From assembly GCA_964505325.1 (NCBI GenBank), contig CAZDHT010000007.1, positions 1-50,210 of the forward strand: a DNA stretch of 50,210 nt, read 5' to 3'. This DNA is from CAZDHT01 sp964505325. GTDB taxonomy: Bacteria; Planctomycetota; PUPC01. Position 1 is the stretch's first letter. Every line of letters starts with the position of its first letter. Both the position numbers and the translations under genes were made by a program. This document shows, piece by piece, positions 8,547-16,637 of the stretch. The notes under the pieces were generated by a model. That model made no database searches and was not told where the DNA came from. It saw only the letters and a list, made by a program, of their open reading frames with translations.

Positions 8547-9493
8547 GACTGACCCTCCAGAACTTCGAACAGGTTGTTGATGGTCATCAGGGTGGTGGCC
8601 TCTACGGCCTCCCTGGAATTGTAGGCGGTGTGACAGCCGAGGATGACGTTGGGCATGGTGCGAAGCGGGCTGTCGGCGGCGAGTGGTTCCTGCTCGAACA
8701 CGTCCAGCGCGGCGCCGGCGATCTTCTTCCGGGTCAAGGCGCGCACCAGCGCCGTTTCCTGCACCACCGCCCCCCGGGCGGTATTGATCAGAAACGCCGA
8801 AGGCTTCATCAGCTCGAGCTCGCGGTCGCCGATGAGTCCGCGGCTGGTGGGGTTGAGGTCGCAATGCAGCGTGACAAAGTCGGCCCCGCGAAGCAGCGTC
8901 TCGCGATCGACCGGCTCGAGGCCGGTTTGCATGCGGAGCTCGCGAGGGATCTCCTTCAGGTCGTTGCCGAGCAGTTGCACGCGGAAGCCGGCGAACCGGC
9001 GCGCGACTTCGCTGCCCACGTTGCCTACACCGATGATGCCGACAATCTTGCCCGCGACGTTGACGCCTTCGAGCTTGACCCACTCGCCCCGCGCGGTGCA
9101 CGCGGTGGTCTCCGGAATGCGGCGCGCCAACGCCACCGCGTAGCCGACGGTGATGTCGGCCACGGCGTCATTCATGCTGCCCTTGCAGTTACGGACGGCA
9201 ACGCCGTGCCGCTCGGCCGCCTCGGCATCGATGGAGTCAATGCCAACGCCCCATTTCGAGACGACTTTGAGCTTGGGCGCCGCTGCATAGACCCGCTCGG
9301 TAAATTGATCGTCGCCCGCGAGGACGCCATCGACGTCGCCCAGCACCGCGATGAGTTCATCCTCATTCAGGAACTGATCGACTTGAGGGACGATCAGTTC
9401 CACCCCGCGGCTCTCGATAACGTCGCGGTAGCGGTCGATGGTCTCGATCATGCAGCGGGTGGTGCAAATGACTTTCCACTTCTTCCGGGGCAT
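8543..9493 (-). CDS. D-isomer-specific 2-hydroxyacid dehydrogenase (phosphoglycerate dehydrogenase-like)
   Basis: The 316-residue protein matches SerA-type dehydrogenases. It has an N-terminal substrate domain, GIIGVGNVGSEVA (NAD Rossmann motif, from about 153), and catalytic Arg240 (NTARG), Glu269 (FEQEP) and His288 (GCHTA). It lacks the ACT regulatory domain of full-length SerA. Enzymes of this type interconvert D-2-hydroxyacids and 2-ketoacids. Starting at ATG 9493 leaves one base between it and the stop of the CMP-sugar synthetase-like gene; a longer frame to 9553 would overlap that gene. Tight coupling to a cytidylyltransferase and an SDR suggests it makes a 2-keto or 2-hydroxy acid for nucleotide activation (inference). 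Confidence 0.88.
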   Translation of the reverse strand: MPRKKWKVICTTRCMIETIDRYRDVIESRGVELIVPQVDQFLNEDELIAVLGDVDGVLAGDDQFTERVYAAAPKLKVVSKWGVGIDSIDAEAAERHGVAVRNCKGSMNDAVADITVGYAVALARRIPETTACTARGEWVKLEGVNVAGKIVGIIGVGNVGSEVARRFAGFRVQLLGNDLKEIPRELRMQTGLEPVDRETLLRGADFVTLHCDLNPTSRGLIGDRELELMKPSAFLINTARGAVVQETALVRALTRKKIAGAALDVFEQEPLAADSPLRTMPNVILGCHTAYNSREAVEATTLMTINNLFEVLEGQS

Positions 9494-9494
9494 G

Positions 9495-10151
9495 TCAGGT
9501 TCGCTCCAACAGCAGTTCGGCCATGCGGAAGTCCATTTCGTCGTCGATGTCAAACGCCTCGGCGGGGTCCATTTCGAACAGGATGGGCCGCTCGCCGATG
9601 CGGGTGCCGCGGGAGAGGATCAAGTCGCGGGCAAACATGTAGATGTTCGAGTTCTCCTCGTAGAACGGCGGCAGGTCCTGTGTTCGCACGAGCACCTTCG
9701 GGTCGTGGTTGACGGGTTTCCCGTCCGGGGTCCAGTATCGCTTGAACACGCGGGTGACGGAGAACAGCGAGTCGTGATCGGCGCTGTTCCGGAGTCGTTC
9801 GATCGCCGCTTCAATGGTGGCCGGGGTCAGGAACGGGTTGGTGCAATGGGTCTGTAGGTAAAGATCGGCGTCCACCACCGTGACATCGTGTGCGAGGATC
9901 CGGTTGGTGCTGACCAGGTCGCCGCGGAGCTCGGCCGGCCGCTCGATGACGGTGGCGCCGAACCGCGCCGCCGCCTCGTCGGCGATGATCTCGCTGTCCG
10001 TGTCCACCACGATCCGTCCGACTGCGTCGCAAGCGGCGAGGCTCCGGAGGATGTGGTGAAACAGCGGTACCCCTCCGAGCGGCCGGATGTTCTTGTCCGG
10101 CACCCGCTCGCTATGCGCCTTCATCGGGACAAGGGCGACAACGCCGTCCAT
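9495..10151 (-). CDS. acylneuraminate cytidylyltransferase-like (CMP-sugar synthetase family) protein
   Basis: This nucleotidyltransferase of 218 residues begins MDGVVALVPMKAHSERVPDK and continues with N-I-R-P-L-G-G. This is the NeuA/KdsB-type signature that binds CTP (K11, R16, K20, N21 in the usual pattern). LQTHCTNPFL and the C-terminal FDIDDEMDFRMAE are also typical of NeuA/LegF-like enzymes. Such enzymes make CMP-activated nonulosonic or other acidic sugars. No NeuB-type synthase or NeuC-type epimerase is visible, so the acid being activated is unknown. ATG 10151 has GGAG at about nine bases. It opens the last module of the polysaccharide locus, 44 bp after a glycosyltransferase. Confidence 0.85.
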   Translation of the reverse strand: MDGVVALVPMKAHSERVPDKNIRPLGGVPLFHHILRSLAACDAVGRIVVDTDSEIIADEAAARFGATVIERPAELRGDLVSTNRILAHDVTVVDADLYLQTHCTNPFLTPATIEAAIERLRNSADHDSLFSVTRVFKRYWTPDGKPVNHDPKVLVRTQDLPPFYEENSNIYMFARDLILSRGTRIGERPILFEMDPAEAFDIDDEMDFRMAELLLERT

Positions 10152-10195
10152 CTATCTATACTCCGACATGCGTACTTGACCAAGCCTGGGTACCA

Positions 10196-11728
10196 TCACG
10201 AGTCAATGTCGTCTCGGTCTTGGGTCTCGCCAACACAACGCGCCGTGAGTTCACGGAATTCGGAATCGTCGATGTGGCCGCTGATCTCCTTGGCAAGAGC
10301 GACAGCGCACCGGAAGTACAAATGCTTCCTCAGGAGCCGCTTCCGCGGGGTCCTTACGCACTTGCAGGCGAGCTGAAGCAAGGGGGAACCAGAGCGAGCC
10401 ACCCGGCGGTTCAGCTCGATATAATCGGCGACCCTCCTGTACGCGCAGTACTTCTTCAGCGGGCGCAAGATGCTCTGCTCGTGGCATTCTAGGATCAGGC
10501 GTTTCATGACGAGCTCTTCGCGCTCGCAGTCACTCCGTATAACGACCTGGTTCGGGCCGGCCCCGGCGAATTCCATGTCTTCGATGCGTCTCTTCATCAG
10601 GCCGCCGACGGCCGCCAAGTTGAAGTGCGAGCGGACATGTTCCCGCGCGGCGGCTCCTTTTGCGGCCCTCAGGCCGGCGTCCATGTACGCCGACCTCAAC
10701 TGCTCGCAGACGCTCTCTTCGCTCACGTCCGGCCACTTGTGGGCCGTGTAGAGCTCCTGGCTGGTTACCAGCTCGGGTTCCACGTACACCATGTTGGGCC
10801 TGGGCGTGACGAGGAACGCATTCTCGGCGCTCATGAATTCGGTGCTCCCGCCCCAGTCAATCCCCACCACCGGCCTGCCCAGGGCCATCGCCTCCATAGC
10901 GGGGATGTCCCAGCCCTTCCCGCGCTCCGTCGTCGCATACACGTCGCACGTGGCATACAGGTGGCGCATTCGTTCCGAGGACAAAGTCCGGTTCAGATGG
11001 TAGACGTGCGGCAATGCCGGGGTCTTCATGTCGAACTCCGGCTCGACCGCGCGCCGACAGAACCGGTTGAACTGGAAGCCGGAGAACGCCTCCGTCGTTT
11101 TCAAAATCAGCGACACGTCGTCCGACGCGTTGAACGTCTTGAAGTACGAGCGGAGCAGCAGCCCGATGTCTTTCCGGTTGCAGTTTGACACCACCGACAG
11201 GAACACGAAGCCTCGCAGCCCCCTCAGTCGGAGCGGCGTCAGCTCGGCGTGGTAGTTGTCCACGTCCAGGCAGTGCGGGATCACGGTGACCGAGCCCGGT
11301 GCCAAGCCGCCCCGGGTGAACGTGCGCCGGTTGAACTCCGACGCGGTCCAGACCTCGTCCATGGCAGCGAGGTGTTCGAGCCACGCCGCCGGGAGCGATT
11401 CGGTCTCGAACACCGTGTATCCGACCCGGCGGGCGCGCCCGCCCACCTGGAACCGCGGGAATTTCTCGGGGGTGTCATGGACGACGACCAGGAGCGCGGT
11501 GTCAGGACCGCCGCAGTGCGCCGTGATCGCGTTGCCCTGTGTCTCGATCTGAACCGCCACGCCCACCGACGGGCCCACCAACTCCATCAGGTCGATATCG
11601 AAGCGAACGACCCGGAGGCCCGCCCGCTCCAATGCGTCGACATAGCTCCGGGTGGCGAAACCGTAGCCACTCGGCGAATTGAACCGGCCCGCCCAGAAGA
11701 TCACGATGTCTTTGGTGTCGTTGTTCAC
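10196..11728 (-). CDS. GT4-type glycosyltransferase with a C-terminal extension
   Basis: The 510-residue protein starts from GTG 11728, which overlaps the preceding stop by four bases (GTGA). It opens VNNDTKDIVIFWAGRFNSPS-GYG, has FLSVVSNCNRKDIGLLLRSY in the second Rossmann domain, and a GT4 donor-site motif TTERGKGWDIPAMEAMALG (E-x7-E). This supports a GT-B retaining glycosyltransferase using a nucleotide sugar. About 130 residues after the GT domain form a Lys/Arg/Cys-rich extension of unknown role. Reading further upstream in this frame gives nonsense antiparallel to nothing: that part overlaps the next GT4 gene in another phase and is not coding. Confidence 0.85.
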   Translation of the reverse strand: MNNDTKDIVIFWAGRFNSPSGYGFATRSYVDALERAGLRVVRFDIDLMELVGPSVGVAVQIETQGNAITAHCGGPDTALLVVVHDTPEKFPRFQVGGRARRVGYTVFETESLPAAWLEHLAAMDEVWTASEFNRRTFTRGGLAPGSVTVIPHCLDVDNYHAELTPLRLRGLRGFVFLSVVSNCNRKDIGLLLRSYFKTFNASDDVSLILKTTEAFSGFQFNRFCRRAVEPEFDMKTPALPHVYHLNRTLSSERMRHLYATCDVYATTERGKGWDIPAMEAMALGRPVVGIDWGGSTEFMSAENAFLVTPRPNMVYVEPELVTSQELYTAHKWPDVSEESVCEQLRSAYMDAGLRAAKGAAAREHVRSHFNLAAVGGLMKRRIEDMEFAGAGPNQVVIRSDCEREELVMKRLILECHEQSILRPLKKYCAYRRVADYIELNRRVARSGSPLLQLACKCVRTPRKRLLRKHLYFRCAVALAKEISGHIDDSEFRELTARCVGETQDRDDIDS

Positions 11729-12834
11729 ACGCTGTCCTCCGTCGCGCCGGCGGCGTCGCGGAACAGAGCCAGGTACCGGCCCGCGGTACGGTCCCAGGAG
11801 AACAATCGGCTGCGTTCCAGGCCGCGTCGTCCGAGGTCGGCGCGATAAGCGGCGTCCGCCGCGCAGCGCTGCATCGCGCCCGCCCACGCCTTCGGGTCGT
11901 CGGGGTCGATCAGCTCGGCGCCATCGCCAAGCACTTCGGGGAGGGCCGTGCAATCCGCGGCCAAAGTTGCGCAGCCTCGCGCCATAGCCTCCAATGGCGG
12001 AAACCCGAACCCCTCGTGTCTGCTCGGAAACACAAGCGCAACTGCATTGCGGTAGAGCCAGTCCAGCTCCCCCTCGGACACACGTCGCATCGAGACCACG
12101 CCATCTGGGGCCGCGGCCAGGATGTCCGCCACCCGATGGCCGCCGTGATCGCTCCCCACCAGGACCAGGCGATGTGTGCCTCCACGGTCGCGGTAGATGC
12201 GGTAGGCGGCCACGGCTGTTGCGGCGTTCTTCCGCGGCTCGGCCCCGCCCAGCGCCAGAAAGAACGGCTCGCCGTCTCTCAGCGCGGCGGGCGGCGCCGC
12301 CGCGCCCGCCGGGGGCGGTGACACGCCGTTTGGGATGACCGCCACGCGGTCGGGGTCCACATCCAGATACTCGCGCGCCTGTCGGGCCGTGAACTCGCTG
12401 ATGGCGACGAGCCGGGCGCACGACCGCATCCGTCGCCTGTACCGGGCCGGCGACTGCTTCCGGTAGGCGAAGTAGTCGGGCTCGGTGTACGGGAGCAGAT
12501 CGTGTATGACGCACACGACCGGGGTGTGGCCGGCGGGCCGCGCATAGTTGACCGGGGCGAATATCAGGCTGGCGTCGACGAGCGAATCGAGCCGCGCGCC
12601 GAGCCTGTTCAGGGCCACTTGCCTGAAGCGGCCGAGGACCCGGACGCCGCAGCCCGCGGCCTCGAGTTCGTGGGGAAAATCCATCCGCGCCCACTGATGG
12701 CGGGTGACGACAAGTTCGAGCGTGACATTGCCCGCCGCGCGGAGTCTCGGCAGAAGCTCCGTCAGATAGCGCATGTGCCCCGTCGGACGGCCGGTGTAGT
12801 TGTGGTAGCTTGTCAGATCCACGGCGACCTTCAA
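11725..12834 (-). CDS. GT4 family glycosyltransferase
   Basis: This 369-residue GT-B protein starts at TTG 12834, giving LKVAVDLTSYHNYTG. The start overlaps the upstream stop by four bases (TTGA) and is preceded by GGAGGAAGG at a suitable distance; a longer frame to 13032 gives a poor N-terminus. It contains CVIHDLLPY, LVAISEFTARQAREYL, VIPNGVS, LALGGAEPRKN and FPSRHEGFGFPPLEAMARG (E-x7-E), as in mannosyl- or rhamnosyltransferases of O-antigen and exopolysaccharide pathways. Donor and acceptor cannot be told from sequence. It sits in the middle of an overlapping GT chain. Confidence 0.9.
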   Translation of the reverse strand: MKVAVDLTSYHNYTGRPTGHMRYLTELLPRLRAAGNVTLELVVTRHQWARMDFPHELEAAGCGVRVLGRFRQVALNRLGARLDSLVDASLIFAPVNYARPAGHTPVVCVIHDLLPYTEPDYFAYRKQSPARYRRRMRSCARLVAISEFTARQAREYLDVDPDRVAVIPNGVSPPPAGAAAPPAALRDGEPFFLALGGAEPRKNAATAVAAYRIYRDRGGTHRLVLVGSDHGGHRVADILAAAPDGVVSMRRVSEGELDWLYRNAVALVFPSRHEGFGFPPLEAMARGCATLAADCTALPEVLGDGAELIDPDDPKAWAGAMQRCAADAAYRADLGRRGLERSRLFSWDRTAGRYLALFRDAAGATEDSV

Positions 12835-13814
12835 TCGACACCTTCCTCCGCCCGATGAAAAGGACGGAACGGCTCGGGCCGGCAGCCGCTGAGATCTCGC
12901 GTCCGGCGGGGCCGCAGCAGTCCGGCGACGCACCCCCACAGAACGCCCGCCGCCACCGCGGCGGCCCGCCCCAATAACCACGTCAATGACTTGCCCTGCT
13001 CGCTTCTGGCTCGTCTGATTACACGGAGCCACCTGGTCTGGCCGTAGAGTGCCTTGATCAGCCGGGGCAGAAGGCGGTCTCGGGCGTTCTTCAGCGCGAA
13101 GTACACGTGGCGGCTGACCAGCACGAAGTAGTCGCGGTCGGCCGGGCTGATGCGGAACCGGCTGAACGCGTTGAAGTGATAGACCGGATTGTCAGGCAAG
13201 TGCTCGGTCGAGATGCCTCGCCGGTCACAGCGAAGCACGAGATCGGTCTCGTCCAAGTAGTACCGGTAGAACTCGTCGAAGCCCTCCGCGGCGACGAGAG
13301 CTTGGCGTCGCAGCGCCATGTTGCCGCCAGGTACCCCGGCGAACCACACCCTTCTGTCAGGCGGCGGCTCATCCTTGCCGACCAGAGGCATGTGGAACCC
13401 GTACCCCGAGGTGCGGCCTCGGAGGAACTCATACTCCGGTCCGCGGTTCTTTATGATCGGCCCACCGACGAGAACGTCGCGCTCCCGCAGCGCCTCGCCG
13501 AACCTGCTCAGCCAAAGCTCGTCCGCCGGCAGAGCGTCGTCGTCAATAAACACGCACACCTCCCCCGCCGCCGCGCCGATGCCCAGGTTTCGCGACAGGC
13601 TGACGTTTCTCTCGTCCGTCCGCACCACTTTGATTCGCCCGTCGAACTCCGCCAGAACTGCGTCCGTGTTGTCCTCGCACGGAGCGGCCACGACCACGAC
13701 CTCGAACGGACGCCACGCCTGACGGTCGAGCTCGTGCAGAAGTCGCCCGAGGTGTTCGGCGCGGTCGCAGGTCAGGGCGATCACGCTCATGGTCGGCTGT
13801 GCCATCGTGGCCAC
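12831..13814 (-). CDS. GT2 family glycosyltransferase
   Basis: The 327-residue protein has a GT-A fold: MSVIALTCDRAEHLGRLLHE, VVVVAAPCEDNT, the metal and nucleotide site FIDDDALP (DxD-like), GGNMALRR and FYRYYLDETDLVLR (ED motif). A hydrophobic segment near residues 285-305 (AAAVAAGVLWGCVAGLL) suggests membrane attachment. The GTG at 13814 is preceded by GGAGAG at nine bases; an ATG nine bases later is an alternative. It overlaps the next GT gene by four bases and follows another GT2 gene by three. The role is transfer of one sugar of the locus glycan; donor unknown. Confidence 0.88.
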   Translation of the reverse strand: MATMAQPTMSVIALTCDRAEHLGRLLHELDRQAWRPFEVVVVAAPCEDNTDAVLAEFDGRIKVVRTDERNVSLSRNLGIGAAAGEVCVFIDDDALPADELWLSRFGEALRERDVLVGGPIIKNRGPEYEFLRGRTSGYGFHMPLVGKDEPPPDRRVWFAGVPGGNMALRRQALVAAEGFDEFYRYYLDETDLVLRCDRRGISTEHLPDNPVYHFNAFSRFRISPADRDYFVLVSRHVYFALKNARDRLLPRLIKALYGQTRWLRVIRRARSEQGKSLTWLLGRAAAVAAGVLWGCVAGLLRPRRTRDLSGCRPEPFRPFHRAEEGVD

Positions 13815-13817
13815 GGA

Positions 13818-14732
13818 CTATCTCTCCATCCTCTTCAACTTCGTCTTGATGGCGTCCTTTGCTTTGTCCGGGACCAACACCTTGGCGATGCGGAATGGAG
13901 CCAGGACCACGTCTCGCCAGCTTGAGACAGGCTGCGCCAATACCCTCGCCAACCTGACGAGCTTTGCCCGGCCGGCGGCGCGCTCCTCGCGGAGGTCATC
14001 CATCAGCTTGGCGCAGATCTCATCGGCGCGCACCACCAGCCCGGTCAGATTCTTTGTGTAGAAATCGCGGTGCTTGCCTACGATCTGAGCGATCAGCCTG
14101 TCCCGCATGGCGTCCGAACCCGAGACCATGGATCCTGTTCGCTTGCGATAGAAGAACAGCTCCTTATCGATGCGCACCCACTTGTACCCTCGCTCGACGA
14201 TCGAGATCCAGAACTCCCAGTCCTGGTAACCGGCCAGGGCCTCGTCGTAACCGCCGACTTCCTCCCAGGAGCTTCTTCGGAACAGCGACGCCACGTGGAT
14301 GCAGTTCCCGAGCAGCAGCCTGAGCGGGTCGAACGGCTCGGTTCTTCCCGGCCGGTCTTCCTCGCCGAAGTTGCGGACCCCGGTGGTCACCATGGCGTAC
14401 TCGCCGGCCGTGTCGCTCTGGAGCAGAGCGGCGGTCTCTTTGATGTAGTCCTCGTGCAGCATGTCGTCGGCGTCGAGGCAGCAGATGAACTGGCCTGCGG
14501 CGCCCTTGATACCGTGGTTCCGCGCGGCCGGCAGGCCCCGGTTATCGGTCCGCAATAGGGCGACTTCGGGCGGGAGCTTCGCCATCGCGGCCCTGGTCTT
14601 CTCGTCGTCCGAGCCGTCATCGACCACGATGACCTCGACGGCCTCGTACGTTTGCGCCAGTGCCGAGCCGACGGAGTCCGCCAGGAACTCGCCCTGGTTG
14701 TAGCACGGGATTATGATCGACACGTCAGTCAC
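13818..14732 (-). CDS. GT2 family glycosyltransferase
   Basis: The protein has 304 residues from GTG 14732 (VTDVSIIIPCYNQGEFLADS), overlapping the upstream methyltransferase by eight bases. GT-A motifs are VIVVDDGSDD, ARNHGIKGA, CCLDADDMLH (DxD) and YQDWEFWISI. A C-terminal basic region of about 90 residues (RLARVLAQPV..., AKDAIKTKLKRMER) may be an amphipathic membrane-binding tail. Sequence upstream of GTG 14732 in this frame lies in the methyltransferase gene in another phase and is Arg/Ser/Pro-rich, so it is not part of the protein. Confidence 0.88.
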   Translation of the reverse strand: MTDVSIIIPCYNQGEFLADSVGSALAQTYEAVEVIVVDDGSDDEKTRAAMAKLPPEVALLRTDNRGLPAARNHGIKGAAGQFICCLDADDMLHEDYIKETAALLQSDTAGEYAMVTTGVRNFGEEDRPGRTEPFDPLRLLLGNCIHVASLFRRSSWEEVGGYDEALAGYQDWEFWISIVERGYKWVRIDKELFFYRKRTGSMVSGSDAMRDRLIAQIVGKHRDFYTKNLTGLVVRADEICAKLMDDLREERAAGRAKLVRLARVLAQPVSSWRDVVLAPFRIAKVLVPDKAKDAIKTKLKRMER

Positions 14733-15483
14733 CGGCCACTGCCTCCGCCCAGATCTCGCCCCAGCGGACTTCCTGATGGACCACCGTGAGCCCCGCGTCG
14801 GCCATTTCCTCCGCGAAGGACTCCAGGGTGTGCTCGGTGACGTGGGTGGGATCCAGCCGCCACTCGACGCCCAACTCCTGCTTGAGCGGGACCCGCCAGT
14901 CGCGCTCAAACAACGGCACGCGGATCAAGAACCGCTTTGCGCCGGTCGTTTCCGCCAATTGCCGCAGAAACACCGGGCGATCCGTCAGATGCTCCAGCAC
15001 GTTCGAGAGAATGACCGCCGAGAACGGCCCCTCCGGTACTTCCTTCAGTGCGTCGGCGACCTGGTACGTCACTTGCGGATGGGCATGCTGCTCGCGCGCC
15101 GCTGCGATGTTCGCGCTGCTGTGGTCGATAGCCACCACGCGGGCGCCGGCCCTTTCCGCCACGTCGCGCGCCAGTGCGCCGTTGCCACAGCCGATGTCGA
15201 GCACGCGGTCACCGGCGCCGATTCTGTCGACGAAAAAGTCGTGGTATCGGAGATGCCGGTGCTTGGTGTGGGTGCCGCCGCCGTAGTCCGTGGCCTTTCG
15301 CCCCTGGAGCTGATAGAGTTCGGCGTCGAGCCGGAACAGGAAGCGCAGCGCCTCGTCCGCCGGCAGCTTGTCCGCCCGCCGCGCCACCAGGGCGCGAATC
15401 AGGCCCTCGAGCTTCGCCGTCGGCAGCCGGCCCGCCAATCTCAGGACGGCCCGTTTCACCATGTCTCGAACGCAGAGCATCAC
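14725..15483 (-). CDS. class I SAM-dependent methyltransferase
   Basis: The 252-residue protein has a helical N-terminal region (about 1-80) and then a Rossmann methyltransferase fold: VLDIGCGNGALARDV (motif I), VVAIDHSSANIAAA (motif II) and AVILSNVLEHLTDRP (motif IV region). The family transfers methyl from S-adenosylmethionine. In a polysaccharide locus this usually means O-methylation of a sugar or capping of the chain end, which can set chain length for ABC-exported O-antigens (general knowledge, not shown here). It overlaps the upstream GT4 gene by four bases and the downstream GT2 gene by eight. Confidence 0.88.
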   Translation of the reverse strand: MMLCVRDMVKRAVLRLAGRLPTAKLEGLIRALVARRADKLPADEALRFLFRLDAELYQLQGRKATDYGGGTHTKHRHLRYHDFFVDRIGAGDRVLDIGCGNGALARDVAERAGARVVAIDHSSANIAAAREQHAHPQVTYQVADALKEVPEGPFSAVILSNVLEHLTDRPVFLRQLAETTGAKRFLIRVPLFERDWRVPLKQELGVEWRLDPTHVTEHTLESFAEEMADAGLTVVHQEVRWGEIWAEAVAGD

Positions 15484-16604
15484 CAGGCCAGTTCCTCCAG
15501 CAGCGCCAATTCCTTTTGTACCGCCTGCTCCAGCGCGAAGTGACGGACGACGTACTCTCGGGCGTTACGCCCCATGCGGGCACGGAGGCCCGCGTCACCT
15601 ATCAGTTCGCGGATCGCGCCGCGGATGTCATCGGCGCCGGTCCCGCACAGATAGCCCGTCTCGCGGTGGCGTAGGAGCTCCCGGATGCCCGGTACGTTCG
15701 TGCCGATCACGGGCAGGCCGCACGCCATCGCCTCCAGCAGCGCCTTGGGGTGGCCCTCATAGCGCGACGGGAGCACGAACAGGTCGCATTCCCGAAGCAG
15801 CCTCGGCAACTCGGCGTGGGGGACGTTGCCGTGGAATTGAACCGACCGGTGCTTCTCGGCAGCGATCTCGCGGAGCCGCGGCGCCAGGCTGCCAGTGCCG
15901 ACGATGGATAGCTCCGCGTCGAGCCCGTCGAGCGCTTCGAGCATCGCAAGCGGGTTCTTCTCTTCCTCCAGGCGGCCGACGTAGCAGATCCGCTTCGCCC
16001 GCGGACGCGGCTCGGGGCCGGGACTGAACCGCCCGGTGTCGACGTAGTTTGGTATCACCACGACGTGTTCCTCGAGAACGCCATACCGTGCGACGATGGT
16101 TTCCTTGATCGCGTGGGTGGTGACCACCACGCGATCGGCGCCGGTGAAGACTCTGCGCTCGGAGCGCTGCGCCTCCAGGCACAGCGGAGAGTCGGACCCA
16201 TGCTGCTGCTCGAGATTGAACGACCGAAGGTACCCGCACCGCGCGACGAACTTCTTCCCGAAGCGCCGTGCAATGAGGAGAGGCGTCTCGGCGCCCTGAA
16301 CCTGGTTGCTCTTCAGCACGGTGGGTCCGCGCCAGAACAGCGGCCGGACCCGGCACAGCAGCCCCAGATACCACCGTGTCGGCAGGCCCCAGCGGTTGCA
16401 GATCACGCGGATGTCGTCCAGCCGATTCCCATAGGCGCTGTCCCGCGCGTCGCCATCGGTGACGAGGGTGACGCCGCGCAGGTGCGGGCGCAGCGCGCGG
16501 TAAACGGCCAGCTCGCGCTCGAGCATGCCCAGCTCGTCCCACTGGCGCAGCGACCCGCCGCGGGTCAGGAACAGGACGAGATCGAGTTCGCCGATTGCGT
16601 TCAT
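15480..16604 (-). CDS. GT4 family glycosyltransferase
   Basis: This GT-B protein has 374 residues from ATG 16604, chosen because GCGAGG lies about five bases upstream; GTG 16628 is an alternative. It contains FTGADRVVVTTHAIKETIVA, VVIPNYVDTGRFSPG, KRICYVGRLEEEKNP (typical GT4 phosphate-binding segment), SIVGTGSLAPRL and LPSRYEGHPKALLEAMACGL (E-x7-E). These resemble WbaZ/PimB-like retaining enzymes. The gene overlaps the next methyltransferase by four bases. Donor and acceptor are unknown. Confidence 0.9.
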   Translation of the reverse strand: MNAIGELDLVLFLTRGGSLRQWDELGMLERELAVYRALRPHLRGVTLVTDGDARDSAYGNRLDDIRVICNRWGLPTRWYLGLLCRVRPLFWRGPTVLKSNQVQGAETPLLIARRFGKKFVARCGYLRSFNLEQQHGSDSPLCLEAQRSERRVFTGADRVVVTTHAIKETIVARYGVLEEHVVVIPNYVDTGRFSPGPEPRPRAKRICYVGRLEEEKNPLAMLEALDGLDAELSIVGTGSLAPRLREIAAEKHRSVQFHGNVPHAELPRLLRECDLFVLPSRYEGHPKALLEAMACGLPVIGTNVPGIRELLRHRETGYLCGTGADDIRGAIRELIGDAGLRARMGRNAREYVVRHFALEQAVQKELALLEELAW

Positions 16605-16637
16605 TTCCTCGCTTCGTCTTTCCGGCACACGAAGCCG

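Noticed and set aside
6945..8552. Long plus-strand open frame (535 codons) opposite the DUF115 and SDR genes
   Set aside because: Antisense shadow; the minus-strand genes show clear family motifs and linked start/stop overlaps.
11729..12841. N-terminal extension of the 10196-11728 glycosyltransferase frame to 12841
   Set aside because: This part overlaps another GT4 gene in a different phase and reads as Arg/Gly/Pro-rich nonsense; the GTGA junction at 11725-11728 defines the true start.
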